From Siphonodentalium dalli (lineage: Eukaryota; Mollusca; Scaphopoda; Gadilida; Siphonodentaliidae): DNA of 64,000 bases. The translations under genes and the position numbers were made by a program. The notes beneath the pieces are model-generated. The model did no database searches and had not been told where the DNA came from. It saw only the letters and a program-made list of their open reading frames with translations. The stretch covers positions 2,459,314 to 2,523,313 of the forward strand of contig CP136068.1 in the NCBI GenBank assembly GCA_032622095.1. The letters are read 5' to 3'. This document shows, piece after piece, positions 21,452 through 32,594 of the stretch (its first letter is position 1; each line of letters opens with the position of its first letter).

Positions 21452-21556
21452 GTGGGAGAATTTGGTGATGATAGCCCGCTGGATGGGATAGCATAACTAA
21501 ATTCACCCTTTGGGGACCTCATTCTACAAATGTCAGACACACTAAATTCAGACTTG
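21452..21556. mobile_element. Family E half copy
   Basis: GAATTTGGTGATGATAGCCC ... CAGACACACTAAATTCAGAC; one hairpin with several loop changes. Confidence 0.65.
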
Positions 21557-21789
21557 GCTCTCCCTGATATTGAAGACAGTTTACAGTTGACTCTGTGGAG
21601 CCACATTTCATGTCTCGATGCGTAACTTGCCACTTTTTATGTTTGTTATGCAATCATCTGTTGATGGCTGTCCCTGAACAGAGCTAACATCTGAATATTT
21701 GAATTTGTTGAGAGACTTGATATGCAAATTACTTTTACGCATATTTGCTTTAACGCTGATGCAAATGGAATTATCTAATTAACATTGAC

Positions 21790-21917
21790 TTAATTGAGTG
21801 GAATTGGAAGAATCTGGCCTTGATGGGCGAGTTGTCTGCTTTGATATCATATCGTCCTCCTGAAGTAAAGTTAGGGGAAAGCCAGTCTGGCTTGAGTGGA
21901 ATTAGAAGAAGCTAGCC
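21790..21917 (+). repeat. Unamplified relatives of the 57-bp array unit
   Basis: GAGTGGAATTGGAAGAATCT (21796) and GAGTGGAATTAGAAGAAGCT (21895) match the first 20 bases of the unit amplified at 24187 with one to four changes. Confidence 0.6.
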
Positions 21918-22295
21918 TTAACCCTTTACCCAACAGAATGGCCCTGTGCCAATGCATTCTCTTATATATGCGAGTCGACCATAGGTCGCCTCGCATATAT
22001 AAGAGAATGCATTGGCTTAACACATATTAAAAATGATAACATTGTCAAAGAATGTAGAAAAATATTTAAAAAATTGTTAAAAAATGTAAGAATTTTTTTT
22101 TTTTAGGCCAATGCATTCTCTTATATAAGAGAATGCATTGGCACAGGGCATAACTGTAACCATCACAATGTGGTCAATGAACCGGTTCCAATGATATCCA
22201 TATTTGTATGGTGTTATTGAGACAGACCGAAGATATTTTAGGCTGTTGAAGCTTTATTTGGGCGTTTTTGGCCGGTTTGTTGGGTAAAGGGTTAA
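21918..22295 (+). mobile_element. Family C TTAA element
   Basis: TTAACCCTTTACCCAACAGA ... TTTGTTGGGTAAAGGGTTAA. The first hairpin is complete; the second has lost its loop (CTCTTATATAAGAGAATG). It interrupts a local duplication: GATGGGCGAG...TTTGATATCATATCGTCC lies on both sides (21820 and 22295). Confidence 0.88.
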
Positions 22296-22375
22296 TGGGC
22301 GAGTCAACTGCTTTGATATCATATCGTCCTCCCCCCCCTGGGTATCTACCCCCCACCCTGGGTATCTACCCAACC

Positions 22376-23248
22376 ACCCCCTGATCACAGGAGCACAGTT
22401 ACAGCCCTGGCAATGCCTAGGTAAAAGCCGAGGTAAAATCAGTTTACCCAGGTAATTCTTTTGCCTAGGTAAAATAAGTTAATTGGTTTACTAATAATGA
22501 CCCCGCTCTGCGCGCTTGCGCGCCCGACCTCGGGTCGTGTATAGGTAACAGATGGGTGCTCATACTTGTGACGTCACACATAAATTACAGTATACTGTGA
22601 AGGTTCAATTTTTATTCACATAACATTTTCGTGGAAAAATCACGTGATTTCCGGCAGTGGTTTCACAAAATCGCGGAATCAGCAATGAAATTACTACTTC
22701 ACAACTTCCGATATGTGGCAATGGACAACTGAAGTATTTATTTATAAACAGTAAGTTGTTGTTAATATTAGATCAGTTTCATTTGTTAGCTAAATGAAGG
22801 CAGTTACGGCTTCGTGACGTCAAAACGTCATTTGTCTCTGCGGGCCAGAATCCAGACATGACTGGACGCATTGTGTCGTCTTCGCTTAATCGCAGCGACG
22901 TACATTGTAGTCTATAGCATTCACTATATACATTACAATATAGAGGCTTTTATTATCAAAGGCCGATAGGCTATATTAAGGCATCATGTACTCATCGAAG
23001 TCCACTGGCATGCAAAACGATCTGCACTAACAATCAAGCATTCGCGTCGCTGACATGCGTATAGGCCTAATATATAGGCCTATATGCATATAGTTCCACG
23101 ACTATTTGCACGATCCTTTGCATTGTCCGTCTTCTTACTATTATGTCGGGGTCGTTCTTTATATGCCATGCATATTATCATATTTCATTGTGTCAATCAG
23201 AAATACAACCTTTTTAGCCAAATTGAATTCCTTTCACTCTTCTTAACA
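22376..23248. other. Unassigned stretch
   Basis: Mostly unique-looking sequence. Small features are a doubled CCTGGGTATCTACCC just before it and a GC-rich patch CTCTGCGCGCTTGCGCGCCC at 22505. No exon-like frame. Confidence 0.4.
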
Positions 23249-23464
23249 TACAGTATTGCTCTAATTAATCGACCTCTTAACCACAGCAGAATTATGGGTA
23301 ACTTTTCAGGATTTAGTCGGAAATATGGCTTGTTGCCATTCATCGGAAAACTCTCCGGAGAGCTTTCCGATGAATGGCAACAAGCCATATTTCCGACTAA
23401 ATCCTGAAAAGTTACCCATAATTCTGCTGTGGTTAAGAAGTCGGTTACTTAGAGCATTACTATA
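23249..23464. mobile_element. Family A palindromic MITE
   Basis: TACAGTATTGCTCTAATTAA ... TTACTTAGAGCATTACTATA. CTCT/AGAG near the tips is mirrored; AATTAATC versus GGTTACTT is not. Confidence 0.9.
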
Positions 23465-23645
23465 GTCCTATAATAGTATGGATCCATGGTAGGGACACTG
23501 TATGGGAGTAACACTGTATGGGAAATCTACATGGTTGGGGAATTGTTCATATGTGTTGAGCAAGCATTTGGAGGACAGTAATTATAGTGAATTAGATTGT
23601 ACCGGCAATATTTACGACTGTATTATCTATAATTTCTTTAATAAC

Positions 23646-23836
23646 TACAGTATAATCTCCTAAATAATCGACTCCTTATCCACAGCCGAATTATTGGTAA
23701 TTTTTCAGAATTTAGTCGGAAATATGGCTTGTTGCCATTCATCGGAAAGCTCTCAGCCATATTTCTGACTAAATCCTGAAAAGTTACCCATAATTCTGCT
23801 TTGATTAAGGAGTTGATTATTTAGGGAATTTCTGTA
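23646..23836. mobile_element. Family A MITE, right arm shortened
   Basis: The left arm runs to GGAAAGCTCTC, then jumps to AGCCATATTTCTGACTAAAT; about 25 inner bases of the right arm are lost. Confidence 0.85.
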
Positions 23837-24126
23837 CACTCTACCTGGATTGTTATGTGAGGTTATGATTGATTTGAAATATATTGTTGCCAAATTGCCT
23901 AGGAAAAGTAAGTTTTTGCCTAGGCTGAATTCTCCCACCAAGGTAAAATTATTGCCTTAGGCATCTTTCCCTCCATTCCCGGGGCTGGAGTTAGTATGAA
24001 AGTTAGTATTACTGGCTGGTTGACTCATTGCATTTTTATCAAGTGTCTGTAGAATTATGGTAATCTAGTCTTGGTTCACTGGTCGACTGCATTGATGTAA
24101 TCGACCGACCACCTGCAATAGCATTA

Positions 24127-24186
24127 TGGGAAGCATTATGGGAACGTGGCCTTGATAGTCTGGTGGACTTTAACATTAACATCACG
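24127..24186 (+). repeat. Transitional sequence at the left edge of the 57-bp array
   Basis: A doubled GCATTATGGGAA, then GGCCTTGATAGTCTGGTGGA and CATCACGGAGTGG, a diverged half-unit leading into the array. Confidence 0.5.
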
Positions 24187-26178
24187 GAGTGGAATTAGGA
24201 GAAGCTACTGTTAGGTCTTGTTGGTCTGGTCGACTCCATCACGGAGTGGAATTAGGAGAAGCTACTGTTAGGTCTTGTTGGTCTGGTCGACTCCATCACG
24301 GAGTGGAATTAGGAGAAGCTACTGTTAGGTCTTGTTGGTCTGGTCGACTCCATCACGGAGTGGAATTAGGAGAAGCTACTGTTAGGTCTTGTTGGTCTGG
24401 TCGACTCCATCACGGAGTGGAATTAGGAGAAGCTACTGTTAGGTCTTGTTGGTCTGGTCGACTCCATCACGGAGTGGAATTAGGAGAAGCTACTGTTAGG
24501 TCTTGTTGGTCTGGTCGACTCCATCACGGAGTGGAATTAGGAGAAGCTACTGTTAGATCTTGTTGGTCTGGTCGACTCCATCACGGAGTGGAATTAGGAG
24601 AAGCTACTGTTAGGTCTTGTTGGTCTGGTCGACTCCATCACGGAGTGGAATTAGGAGAAGCTACTGTTAGGTCTTGTTGGTCTGGTCGACTCCATCACGG
24701 AGTGGAATTAGGAGAAGCTACTGTTAGGTCTTGTTGGTCTGGTCGACTCCATCACGGAGTGGAATTAGGAGAAGCTACTGTTAGGTCTTGTTGGTCTGGT
24801 CGACTCCATCACGGAGTGGAATTAGGAGAAGCTACTGTTAGGTCTTGTTGGTCTGGTCGACTCCATCACGGAGTGGAATTAGGAGAAGCTACTGTTAGAT
24901 CTTGTTGGTCTGGTCGACTCCATCACGGAGTGGAATTAGGAGAAGCTACTGTTAGGTCTTGTTGGTCTGGTCGACTCCATCACGGAGTGGAATTAGGAGA
25001 AGCTACTGTTAGGTCTTGTTGGTCTGGTCGACTCCATCACGGAGTGGAATTAGGAGAAGCTACTGTTAGGTCTTGTTGGTCTGGTCGACTCCATCATGGA
25101 GTGGAATTAGGAGAAGCTACTGTTAGGTCTTGTTGGTCTGGTCGACTCCATCACGGAGTGGAATTAGGAGAAGCTACTGTTAGGTCTTGTTGGTCTGGTC
25201 GACTCCATCACGGAGTGGAATTAGGAGAAGCTACTGTTAGGTCTTGTTGGTCTGGTCGACTCCATCACGGAGTGGAATTAGGAGAAGCTACTGTTAGGTC
25301 TTGTTGGTCTGGTCGACTCCATCACGGAGTGGAATTAGGAGAAGCTACTGTTAGGTCTTGTTGGTCTGGTCGACTCCATCACGGAGTGGAATTAGGAGAA
25401 GCTACTGTTAGGTCTTGTTGGTCTGGTCGACTCCATCACGGAGTGGAATTAGGAGAAGCTACTGTTAGGTCTTGTTGGTCTGGTCGACTCCATCACGGAG
25501 TGGAATTAGGAGAAGCTACTGTTAGGTCTTGTTGGTCTGGTCGACTCCATCACGGAGTGGAATTAGGAGAAGCTACTGTTAGGTCTTGTTGGTCTGGTCG
25601 ACTCCATCACGGAGTGGAATTAGGAGAAGCTACTGTTAGGTCTTGTTGGTCTGGTCGACTCCATCACGGAGTGGAATTAGGAGAAGCTACTGTTAGGTCT
25701 TGTTGGTCTGGTCGACTCCATCACGGAGTGGAATTAGGAGAAGCTACTGTTATGTCTTGTTGGTCTGGTCGACTCCATCACGGAGTGGAATTAGGAGAAG
25801 CTACTGTTAGGTCTTGTTGGTCTGGTCGACTCCATCACGGAGTGGAATTAGGAGAAGCTACTGTTAGGTCTTGTTGGTCTGGTCGACTCCATCACGGAGT
25901 GGAATTAGGAGAAGCTACTGTTAGGTCTTGTTGGTCTGGTCGACTCCATCACGGAGTGGAATTAGGAGAAGCTACTGTTAGGTCTTGTTGGTCTGGTCGA
26001 CTCCATCACGGAGTGGAATTAGGAGAAGCTACTGTTAGGTCTTGTTGGTCTGGTCGACTCCATCACGGAGTGGAATTAGGAGAAGCTACTGTTAGGTCTT
26101 GTTGGTCTGGTCGACTCCATCACGGAGTGGAATTAGGAGAAGCTACTGTTAGGTCTTGTTGGTCTGGTCCACTCCATT
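24187..26178 (+). repeat. 57-bp satellite-like array, about 35 units
   Basis: Unit GAGTGGAATTAGGAGAAGCT ... TGGTCGACTCCATCACG. I see only isolated single-base variants (GATCTT at two places, CATGGAG once, TATGTC once), so the array is very uniform. Since 57 is 19 codons and the plus frame has no stop, a 663-codon frame spans it, repeating ELGEATVRSCWSGRLHHGV. That frame opens on GTG and the DNA has no ATG in this phase until a variant at about 25096, so a protein is unlikely. Confidence 0.95.
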
Positions 26179-26362
26179 AGTTCCATTAGTTGTTTGAAAT
26201 TAAGTTACTGGGAAGCTGCTGGTGTTATCAGAGGGAGGGGGGTGAGTTACCCAGTATGGGAAGTTACCGGGGGTATCGGAGGAAAGGGGGGTGGGGGGGT
26301 GCAGAGGTATGGTACATTTTGACATTTAGTTGACGATACAACAATCTTTGAGATTTAGGACT

Positions 26363-26731
26363 TTAACCCTTTACCCAACAGAAGGGCCCTGTGCCAATGC
26401 ATTCTCTTATATATGCGAGTCGACCATAGGTCGCCTCGCATATATAAGAGAATGCATTGGCTTAACACATTAAAAATTATAAAATTGTTAAAGAATGTAA
26501 GAAAAAATGGCCAATGCATTCTCTTATATATGCGAGGCGACCTATGGTCGACTCGCATATATAAGAGAATGCATTGGCACAGGGCATAACTGTAACTATC
26601 ACAATGTGGTCAAGGAGCCGGTTCCAATGATATCCATATTTGTATGGTGTTATTGAGACAGACCGAAGATATTTTAGGCTGTTGAAGCTTTATTTGGCCG
26701 GTTTTGGCCGGTTTGTTGGGTAAAGGGTTAA
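26363..26731 (+). mobile_element. Family C TTAA element
   Basis: Perfect TTAA at both ends, two intact hairpins, shortened linker between them (the GGTAAAAAGTGTTAAAAAAG part is missing). Confidence 0.9.
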
Positions 26732-26766
26732 AACTCCAATTCAAATATTATTTCTTTATTGTCAAA

Positions 26767-26875
26767 TACAGTAATGCCCTTTAAGTAATCGACTTCTTAA
26801 CCACATCAGAATTATGGGTAACTTTTCAGGATTTAGTCAGAAATATGGCTTGTTGCCATTCATCGGAAAGTTCTC
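26767..26875. mobile_element. Family A solo left arm
   Basis: TACAGTAATGCCCTTTAAGT to CATCGGAAAGTTCTC, then unrelated DNA of family J. No right arm. Confidence 0.85.
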
Positions 26876-27170
26876 ATTCAGATTTTATAAAGTTAGCAGA
26901 AAATAAACCTTGTTTCGACAATATGATCAAATGTATTTGTTTTAAAAACATATTACAACATTACAAACTAATTAACATGATGATCTGAGCACCTTAAATA
27001 TGGAGATATATTCTATTTCATAAGTTTTTGACAATTTTGGCCCAAAACAAACAAACATCAATGTTATGAAAATAAAGCATAATTATTTTGTTTCAAAAAC
27101 ATTTTTACGAAGTAATCAACACTGAAACATAATATTAAGTCAGTGTCTTAAATATTGAGATATATGTATT
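26876..27170 (-). repeat. Family J segment, inverted partner of 35.8-36.7 kb
   Basis: GAAAATAAACCTTGTTTCGA, AAAACATATTACAACATTAC and ACATCAATGTTATGAAAATA all occur in reverse complement at 35836-36047 and 36657-36712. Confidence 0.75.
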
Positions 27171-27242
27171 TATATGTTAGATTATTTTCTGGTGCAGAAC
27201 AATTCTTATTAACACACGTTTAAATATTTACTGTCTTACTCC

Positions 27243-27280
27243 TTAAAGAGAGACTGTACCAGCCATTTATAGAGCTATCT
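27243..27280. mobile_element. Family H tip
   Basis: TTAAAGAGAGACTGTACCAG matches the opening of the copy at 247 and stops at the telomere-like block. Confidence 0.45.
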
Positions 27281-27321
27281 CTAACCATAACCCTAACCCT
27301 AACCCTACCCCTAACCCTAAC
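27281..27321 (-). repeat. Interstitial telomere-like block
   Basis: About six units of CCCTAA with one CCATAA and one CCCTACC interruption, i.e. TTAGGG on the minus strand, the common animal telomere repeat. Confidence 0.8.
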
Positions 27322-27480
27322 AGTAGGGCTGCAATGATGAACTTGATCACGATACGATACAAATCACGATACATTACCAATGATACGATACATATCACGA
27401 TACATGACCAATGATACGATACATATCACAATACATGACCAATGATACGATACATAGTGTTTCAAAATGAATACCGCCTG
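27322..27480 (+). repeat. 31-bp tandem repeat next to a hAT-like start
   Basis: CAGTAGGGCTGCAATGATGA at 27321 resembles hAT-type tips. It is followed by AATGATACGATACATATCAC units at 27379, 27410 and 27441. Confidence 0.55.
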
Positions 27481-27741
27481 AATTATCAGAAACAACAAGT
27501 TTATAACTGGAGGTAGAGTTCATTTTAAACTAAAATCGATTTTAATTGTTGGCTAGATGAGTCAAATATTTTTACACCAGCCCATCTTCAGACATTACTA
27601 TTAAATGATTTCCTGTATCATGATACACATGACATGATACGATACGCGTATCTTTTGAAATTGTATCGTAATACAAAATGCCAATTGAAGCATTATGTCA
27701 CGGAATTGCATGGAGTGGAGTGACTGAGTCAGGAATGAGAC

Positions 27742-27881
27742 TACAGTAATGCCCAAAGTAATTGACCACTTAACCAGAGCTTTCCGATGAATGGCAACAA
27801 GCCATATTTCCGACTAAATCCTGAAATGTTACCCATAATTCGGTTGTGGTTAAGCAGTCGATTAATTAGGGCATTACTGTA
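27742..27881. mobile_element. Family A MITE with a large left-arm deletion
   Basis: TACAGTAATGCCCAAAGTAA to CTTAACC, then directly AGAGCTTTCCGATGAATGG and a full right arm to GGGCATTACTGTA. Confidence 0.88.
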
Positions 27882-28204
27882 GCTCCCTTCCCCTGCTCTG
27901 ACGAACTTGATATAAATTTACAGGTTTTTGTCTCTTCAATCTCACTTGCTTTAAGATGAGATCCTCCCCAGGGATAAAGGCTCTTGTTTAATTTGATTTA
28001 TATCATCTGAGCTTCAGAACTTCTGATCGAGACTTTCTATGGATTTTAAGACAAATTGTTGTCAAGTTTTCATCAAACTATAATAGATTTTTCAATGAGA
28101 ATTGGTTCATCGTGTTCACGGCGGAAGTTAGACTTCAAATGATCGTGGAGTATCGTGTCATATATTCCATCCGTGAATAATGTCTTCCAAACATGCTGAC
28201 ATCA

Positions 28205-28335
28205 TATATAGAATATACGCATAGTGTTTCTGAAGAGAAAAAAAATTACACCACGAGCTTCGTCGAGTGGTGTAAATCGCCAATCCCACGAGTGGATTAA
28301 ATTTGTTATTCAGAAACACTATGCGTATATTTTGT
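28205..28335. mobile_element. Palindromic element with a CACCACGAG inner stem
   Basis: AATATACGCATAGTGTTTCT on the left pairs with AGAAACACTATGCGTATATT on the right; inside is a second stem, TTACACCACGAGCTTCGTCG / AGTGGTGTAA. Only copy in the window. Confidence 0.7.
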
Positions 28336-28611
28336 TTATGCCACGATCTTTACAATGCGATGGATAAACACTTTTCTCATTCAAATTGTATGGAGAATGT
28401 TTAATCCACTCTGGGAAGTTTAATCAACAGGTGTTGATTTAATGTAAAATTTAAACAGATGGCTTTATTTATATTGTAAGATAGGCCATGGTGGTATAAA
28501 TATATTTTAACAGGGGTGGCAGGTTGATTGATGGTTGGGGGTGGTATGTTGATTTGTGGCTGTGAAGTGTGGGGTGTTGGTAATAACTGCCTGAAGTTAA
28601 TACTGTTTGAA

Positions 28612-28790
28612 GGCTCATGGAGTATCGCGTCATATATATCATCCATGAATAATGTCTTCCAACTCGATTACATCATATATATTTTAACAGGGGTGGCTCA
28701 TGGAGTATCGCGTCATATATACCATCCATGAATAATGTCTTCCAACACGATGACATCATATATATTTTAACAGGGGTGGCTCATGGAGTC
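28612..28790 (+). repeat. 83-bp tandem repeat, two full units plus start of a third
   Basis: GGCTCATGGAGTATCGCGTC ... TATATTTTAACAGGGGT at 28612, 28695 and 28778. A diverged relative (GTGGAGTATCGTGTCATATA) lies at 28144. Confidence 0.88.
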
Positions 28791-28808
28791 ATCATATCAA
28801 CATGAAGG

Positions 28809-29136
28809 CAACTTGGGAGATATCTTCTCCCTAAATTGTGCCACTTCCGCCTATTACCCTGCAGGGAGCCCCACACATATATAGAAGCATATAAAAGAGT
28901 GTCGTCTGCTCATGTTTGTCTGGGGCTCTGTATTGGTGAAATTATAAAATTGTTAAAGAATACAAGAAAAAATTATTAAAAAAATTGTAAAAAATTGTTA
29001 GGCCAATGCATTCTCTTATATATGCGAGGCGACCTATGGTCGACTCGCATATATAAGAGAATGCATTGGCACAGGGTAACATTGGTGCAACTTGGGAGAT
29101 ATCTTCTCCCTAAATTCCGCCACTTCTGCCTATTTT
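28809..29136 (+). repeat. 281-bp duplication of flanks around a family F/hairpin unit
   Basis: CAACTTGGGAGATATCTTCT and the next 27 bases occur at 28809 and 29090, bracketing the element at 28856-29078. Confidence 0.75.
28856..29078. mobile_element. Family F joined to the shared hairpin cassette
   Basis: ACCCTGCAGGGAGCCCCACA, GTGTCGTCTGCTCATGTTTG, GGGGCTCTG, then an A/T linker and one full hairpin ending GCACAGGGT. The same composite is at 45266-45495. Confidence 0.7.
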
Positions 29137-29205
29137 TCTCCCAGTGACTTCTCTCTCATGTACATGTACATGCAGCAGTATGCATATCTCCAAACAGAAA
29201 TATGT

Positions 29206-29312
29206 GAGAGCTTTCCGATGAATGGCAACAAGCCATATTTCCGACTAAATCCTGAAAAATTACCCATAATTCTGCTGTGGTTAAGGAGTGGATTATTTAG
29301 GGCGTTACTGTA
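29206..29312. mobile_element. Family A solo right arm
   Basis: GAGAGCTTTCCGATGAATGG to GGGCGTTACTGTA; no left arm nearby. Confidence 0.85.
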
Positions 29313-29481
29313 TACTGATATCAATGAAACATTCTAGAATCGATCTTTCTGGGATATCAAATGCAAGGATTTCAAATATTTTTTATTTGAATTTTTGGTT
29401 TGAATTATCCTCCTACCAGGACCATGGTTAGCTCTGATGTGACCTAATTACACTAATATAATGCCCGAAGTATATAACCCT

Positions 29482-29560
29482 TTAACCCTTTAAGTACCAG
29501 GGTTTACGGTCTGTAAAATAGGCCCTAAATGTTTTTTTTTTATTTAGATTTTTTTGGGTT
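29482..29560 (-). mobile_element. Family B end fragment
   Basis: TTAACCCTTTAAGTACCAGG, then TTTACGGTCTGTAAAAT as in the long copy at 62989; abuts a family A arm. Confidence 0.6.
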
Positions 29561-29669
29561 GAGAGCTTCTGATGAATGTCAACAAGCCATATTTCCGACT
29601 AAATCCTGAAAATTTTTCCCATAATTCTGCTGTGGTTTAGGGGTTAATTATTTAGGACATTATACTGTA
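29561..29669. mobile_element. Family A solo right arm
   Basis: GAGAGCTTCTGATGAATGTC to ATTATACTGTA; more diverged than most copies. Confidence 0.8.
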
Positions 29670-29784
29670 AAGCCCTGGCGAGGTGAGGTGGGGGTGAGGG
29701 TTAGGATTGCAATTGGAATTCCCTGGCCCTGGCCCTGGATCTATTTCAGGGAGAGTTGGATGTAGTTGCAGTTCTTGTTGTAGG

Positions 29785-30001
29785 TACAGTAATGTCCTAA
29801 ATAATCGACCCTTAAACCACAGCAGAATTATGGGTAACTTTTCAGGATTTAGTCGGAAATATGGCTTACTGCCATTCACCGGAAAGCTCTCACCAAGAGC
29901 TTTCTGATGAATGGCAGCAGCCATATTTCTGACTAAATCCTGAAAAGTTACCCATAATTCTGCTTTGGTTAAAGTGTCATATATATTGTGGCATTACTTT
30001 A
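29785..30001. mobile_element. Family A palindromic MITE, older copy
   Basis: TACAGTAATGTCCTAAATAA ... TGTGGCATTACTTTA; the right arm has several changes (AAGTGTCATATATATTG). Confidence 0.88.
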
Positions 30002-31028
30002 TGTCCCCGATTGTGCCTCTGGTTTATAGAATCTTTACCAATAGTCTATGTCACTTTGTCCCCCAAATGTCACTCTCAACTCATTAATAAATAATATATC
30101 AACAGCATGCTGACATTTATTCTCAAATTCAATTTCCGTTATTGATCTATTTTCCCCAAATTGCATTTGTCCCCTCTCTGATAATATCCAGCCGCCCGGT
30201 CAGTTATCACACTTATTGAATTTTTGCCAACATCAGCAAATATTGTGGCCGAAAATTGGATTTTACGTTGAATTCTGGGATATATTTTGCTTGGGTTATA
30301 TAATTGATCGGACTTGGACGTCCACAAAGTTATTGGTGGCATAATCACTTTATTTCAGAAGGCGGAATTTTCCAATAAATATCGACAGTATACAGCGCCA
30401 TCTGGAGGTCATCTCAGTTTCTTTTCACTGAACGAGGAGATAATTATTTTATGTCCGTTTGCTTTGTGTCACCATCCATTAGAATTAATTCTCGTAAATG
30501 AATATAAAATGAGTTACTCCACCACAAGTATGGATTGACCTGCGTGAGTGCGAGTTGACCTCGTATTTGAGGAGTGAACCCTTTGACCCTTGACTCATTC
30601 GTTAAATCCCACTTCCTTCCCGTCAGACGAATAAGGGGTTTGCACCGTGATTACACAGAGGTTATTCTCATTAAATGTGACAGTTATGGGACAACTTTAA
30701 AGTTCCAACAATCGAGATGTTGGCAGTTGGAAGCTTTAAGAATTAAGGATGTAGGAAGCTTAGATATCATGAAAGTGATGAGTCATCACACCCTTTGAAA
30801 ACTGAATACTCGCTTTAGTGAGTACCGGGTTGTTACTTAATTCCCATTTATTCATTTGTAGAGATGTTTAGATCGCAAAATCATTATTACGATTACGGAT
30901 AGGATTAACCATTACAATTTACTTATGATGGTTAATTGGTGATAAGTCATACATGTGTATGTCTCACTATATTCAGTTACACATATATTCGATGGATAAA
31001 GAAATGTGTGTCTCCTTTAGATCCCATG
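30002..31028. other. Unassigned, mostly non-repetitive stretch
   Basis: Two 74-codon frames (30314-30538, 30574-30798) lack splice support and recognisable motifs. TACAGCGCCATCTGGAGGTC at 30390 is a sequence type often seen in animal DNA but I cannot assign it. This is one of the longest blocks free of the repeat families. Confidence 0.4.
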
Positions 31029-31815
31029 TTGTAATACACCACACAAATACACACAGATAATGTTAGAGCCCCCCCCCCCCCACACAAATACACACAGATA
31101 ATGTTAGAGCCGTGTGTAATACACCACACAAATACACACAGATAATGTTAGAGCCGTGTGTAATACACCACACAAATACACACAGATAATGTTAGAGCTG
31201 TGTGTAATACACCACACAAATACACACAGATAATGTTAGAGCCGTGTGTAATACACCACACAAATACACACAGATAATGTTAGAGCCGTGTGTAATACAC
31301 CACACAAATACACACAGATAATGTTAGAGCCCCCCCCACACAAATACACACAGTTAATGTTAGAGCCGTGTGTAATACACCACACAAATACACACAGATA
31401 ATGTTAGAGCCCCCCCCACACAAATACACACAGATAATGTTAGAGCCGTGTGTAATACACCACACAAATACACACAGATAATGTTAGAGCCGTGTGTAAT
31501 ACACCACACAAATACACACAGATAATGTTAGAGCCGTGTGTAATACACCACACAAATACACACAGATAATGTTAGAGCGTCCCCAATCAGGACCGATGAC
31601 ACATCCTTAATACACCACACAAATACACACAGATAATGTTAGAGCGTCCCCAATCAGGACCGATGGCACATCCTTAATACACCACACAAATACACACAGA
31701 TAATGTTAGAGCGTCCCCAATCAGGACCGATGGCACATCCTTGTGTAATACACAACACAAATACACACAGATAATGTTAGAGCGTCCCCAATCAGGACCG
31801 ATGGCACATCCTTGA
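31029..31815 (+). repeat. Compound tandem array, 44-bp and about 67-bp units
   Basis: CACACAAATACACACAGATA + ATGTTAGAGC, linked by CGTGTGTAATACAC in most units, by a C-run in three places, and by GTCCCCAATCAGGACCGATG + GCACATCCTT in the last four. Three linker types alternate on one core. Confidence 0.9.
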
Positions 31816-31984
31816 CACATCTGCATTAAACTGAATGTCATATATTTCGTCTCACATAAGAACCTGCATGCGTAAAGATCAAATTGTGGCCATATACTGG
31901 CAGAATATATTGTCCATATCCGTATAATCGTATTCGTGATTTTGCGAAAGGTCTCTAATAAGTTACAACAGACAGACTTACAAT

Positions 31985-32089
31985 TTACAATCTCGTCTTC
32001 TTCCTGCCGCCTCCTCGTATTACAATCTCGTCTTCTTCCTGCCGCCTCCTCGTATTACAATCTCGTCTTCTTCCTGCCGCCTCCTCGTA
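31985..32089 (+). repeat. 35-bp repeat x3
   Basis: TTACAATCTCGTCTTCTTCC + TGCCGCCTCCTCGTA, three identical units. Confidence 0.93.
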
Positions 32090-32106
32090 TTTTATTCTTA
32101 AATCTG

Positions 32107-32202
32107 CCACCCACCCACACCATATACGTTTAATAGCCCACCCACCCACACCATATAAGTTTAATAGCCCACCCACCCACACCATATAAGTTTAATAGCC
32201 CA
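32107..32202 (+). repeat. 31-bp repeat x3
   Basis: CCCACCCACACCATATAAGT + TTAATAGC; first unit has ACG instead of AAG. Confidence 0.9.
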
Positions 32203-32347
32203 ATATAAATTGACTCCTATCTATGAATTATCAATTTCGTGCCCATGTTGTTATATAAACTTTTTTTTTCGAAATTTTTATTTGCCAAATTAGATTTTGT
32301 AATTCAAGGGACATTTCATATGACGTAAAGACAAAGCCAATGCATAA

Positions 32348-32464
32348 ATAAAATATTATTCATTACATTAACGAAAGGTAAACCAGATAAAATATTATTC
32401 ATTACATTAACGAAAGGTAAACCAGATAAAATATTATTCATTACATTAACGAAAGGTAAACCAG
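32348..32464 (+). repeat. 39-bp repeat x3
   Basis: ATAAAATATTATTCATTACA + TTAACGAAAGGTAAACCAG, three identical units. Three separate three-unit arrays lie within 500 bases here. Confidence 0.93.
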
Positions 32465-32485
32465 TTTGTTTATTTTATAATGTGC

Positions 32486-32594
32486 TTAACCCTTTCAGTG
32501 CCAAGTCCGATTTTTGTATCAACCCATATTTCCTTGATCATTTTTCAAATTTATTGATTATAATAATGTGACACATTGATGGAAAGAGCTCTAA
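32486..32594 (+). mobile_element. Family B variant, left half only
   Basis: TTAACCCTTTCAGTGCCAAG to GATGGAAAGAGCTCTAAG, matching the left arm of 44948-45162; it changes abruptly into family E at 32595. Confidence 0.8.
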
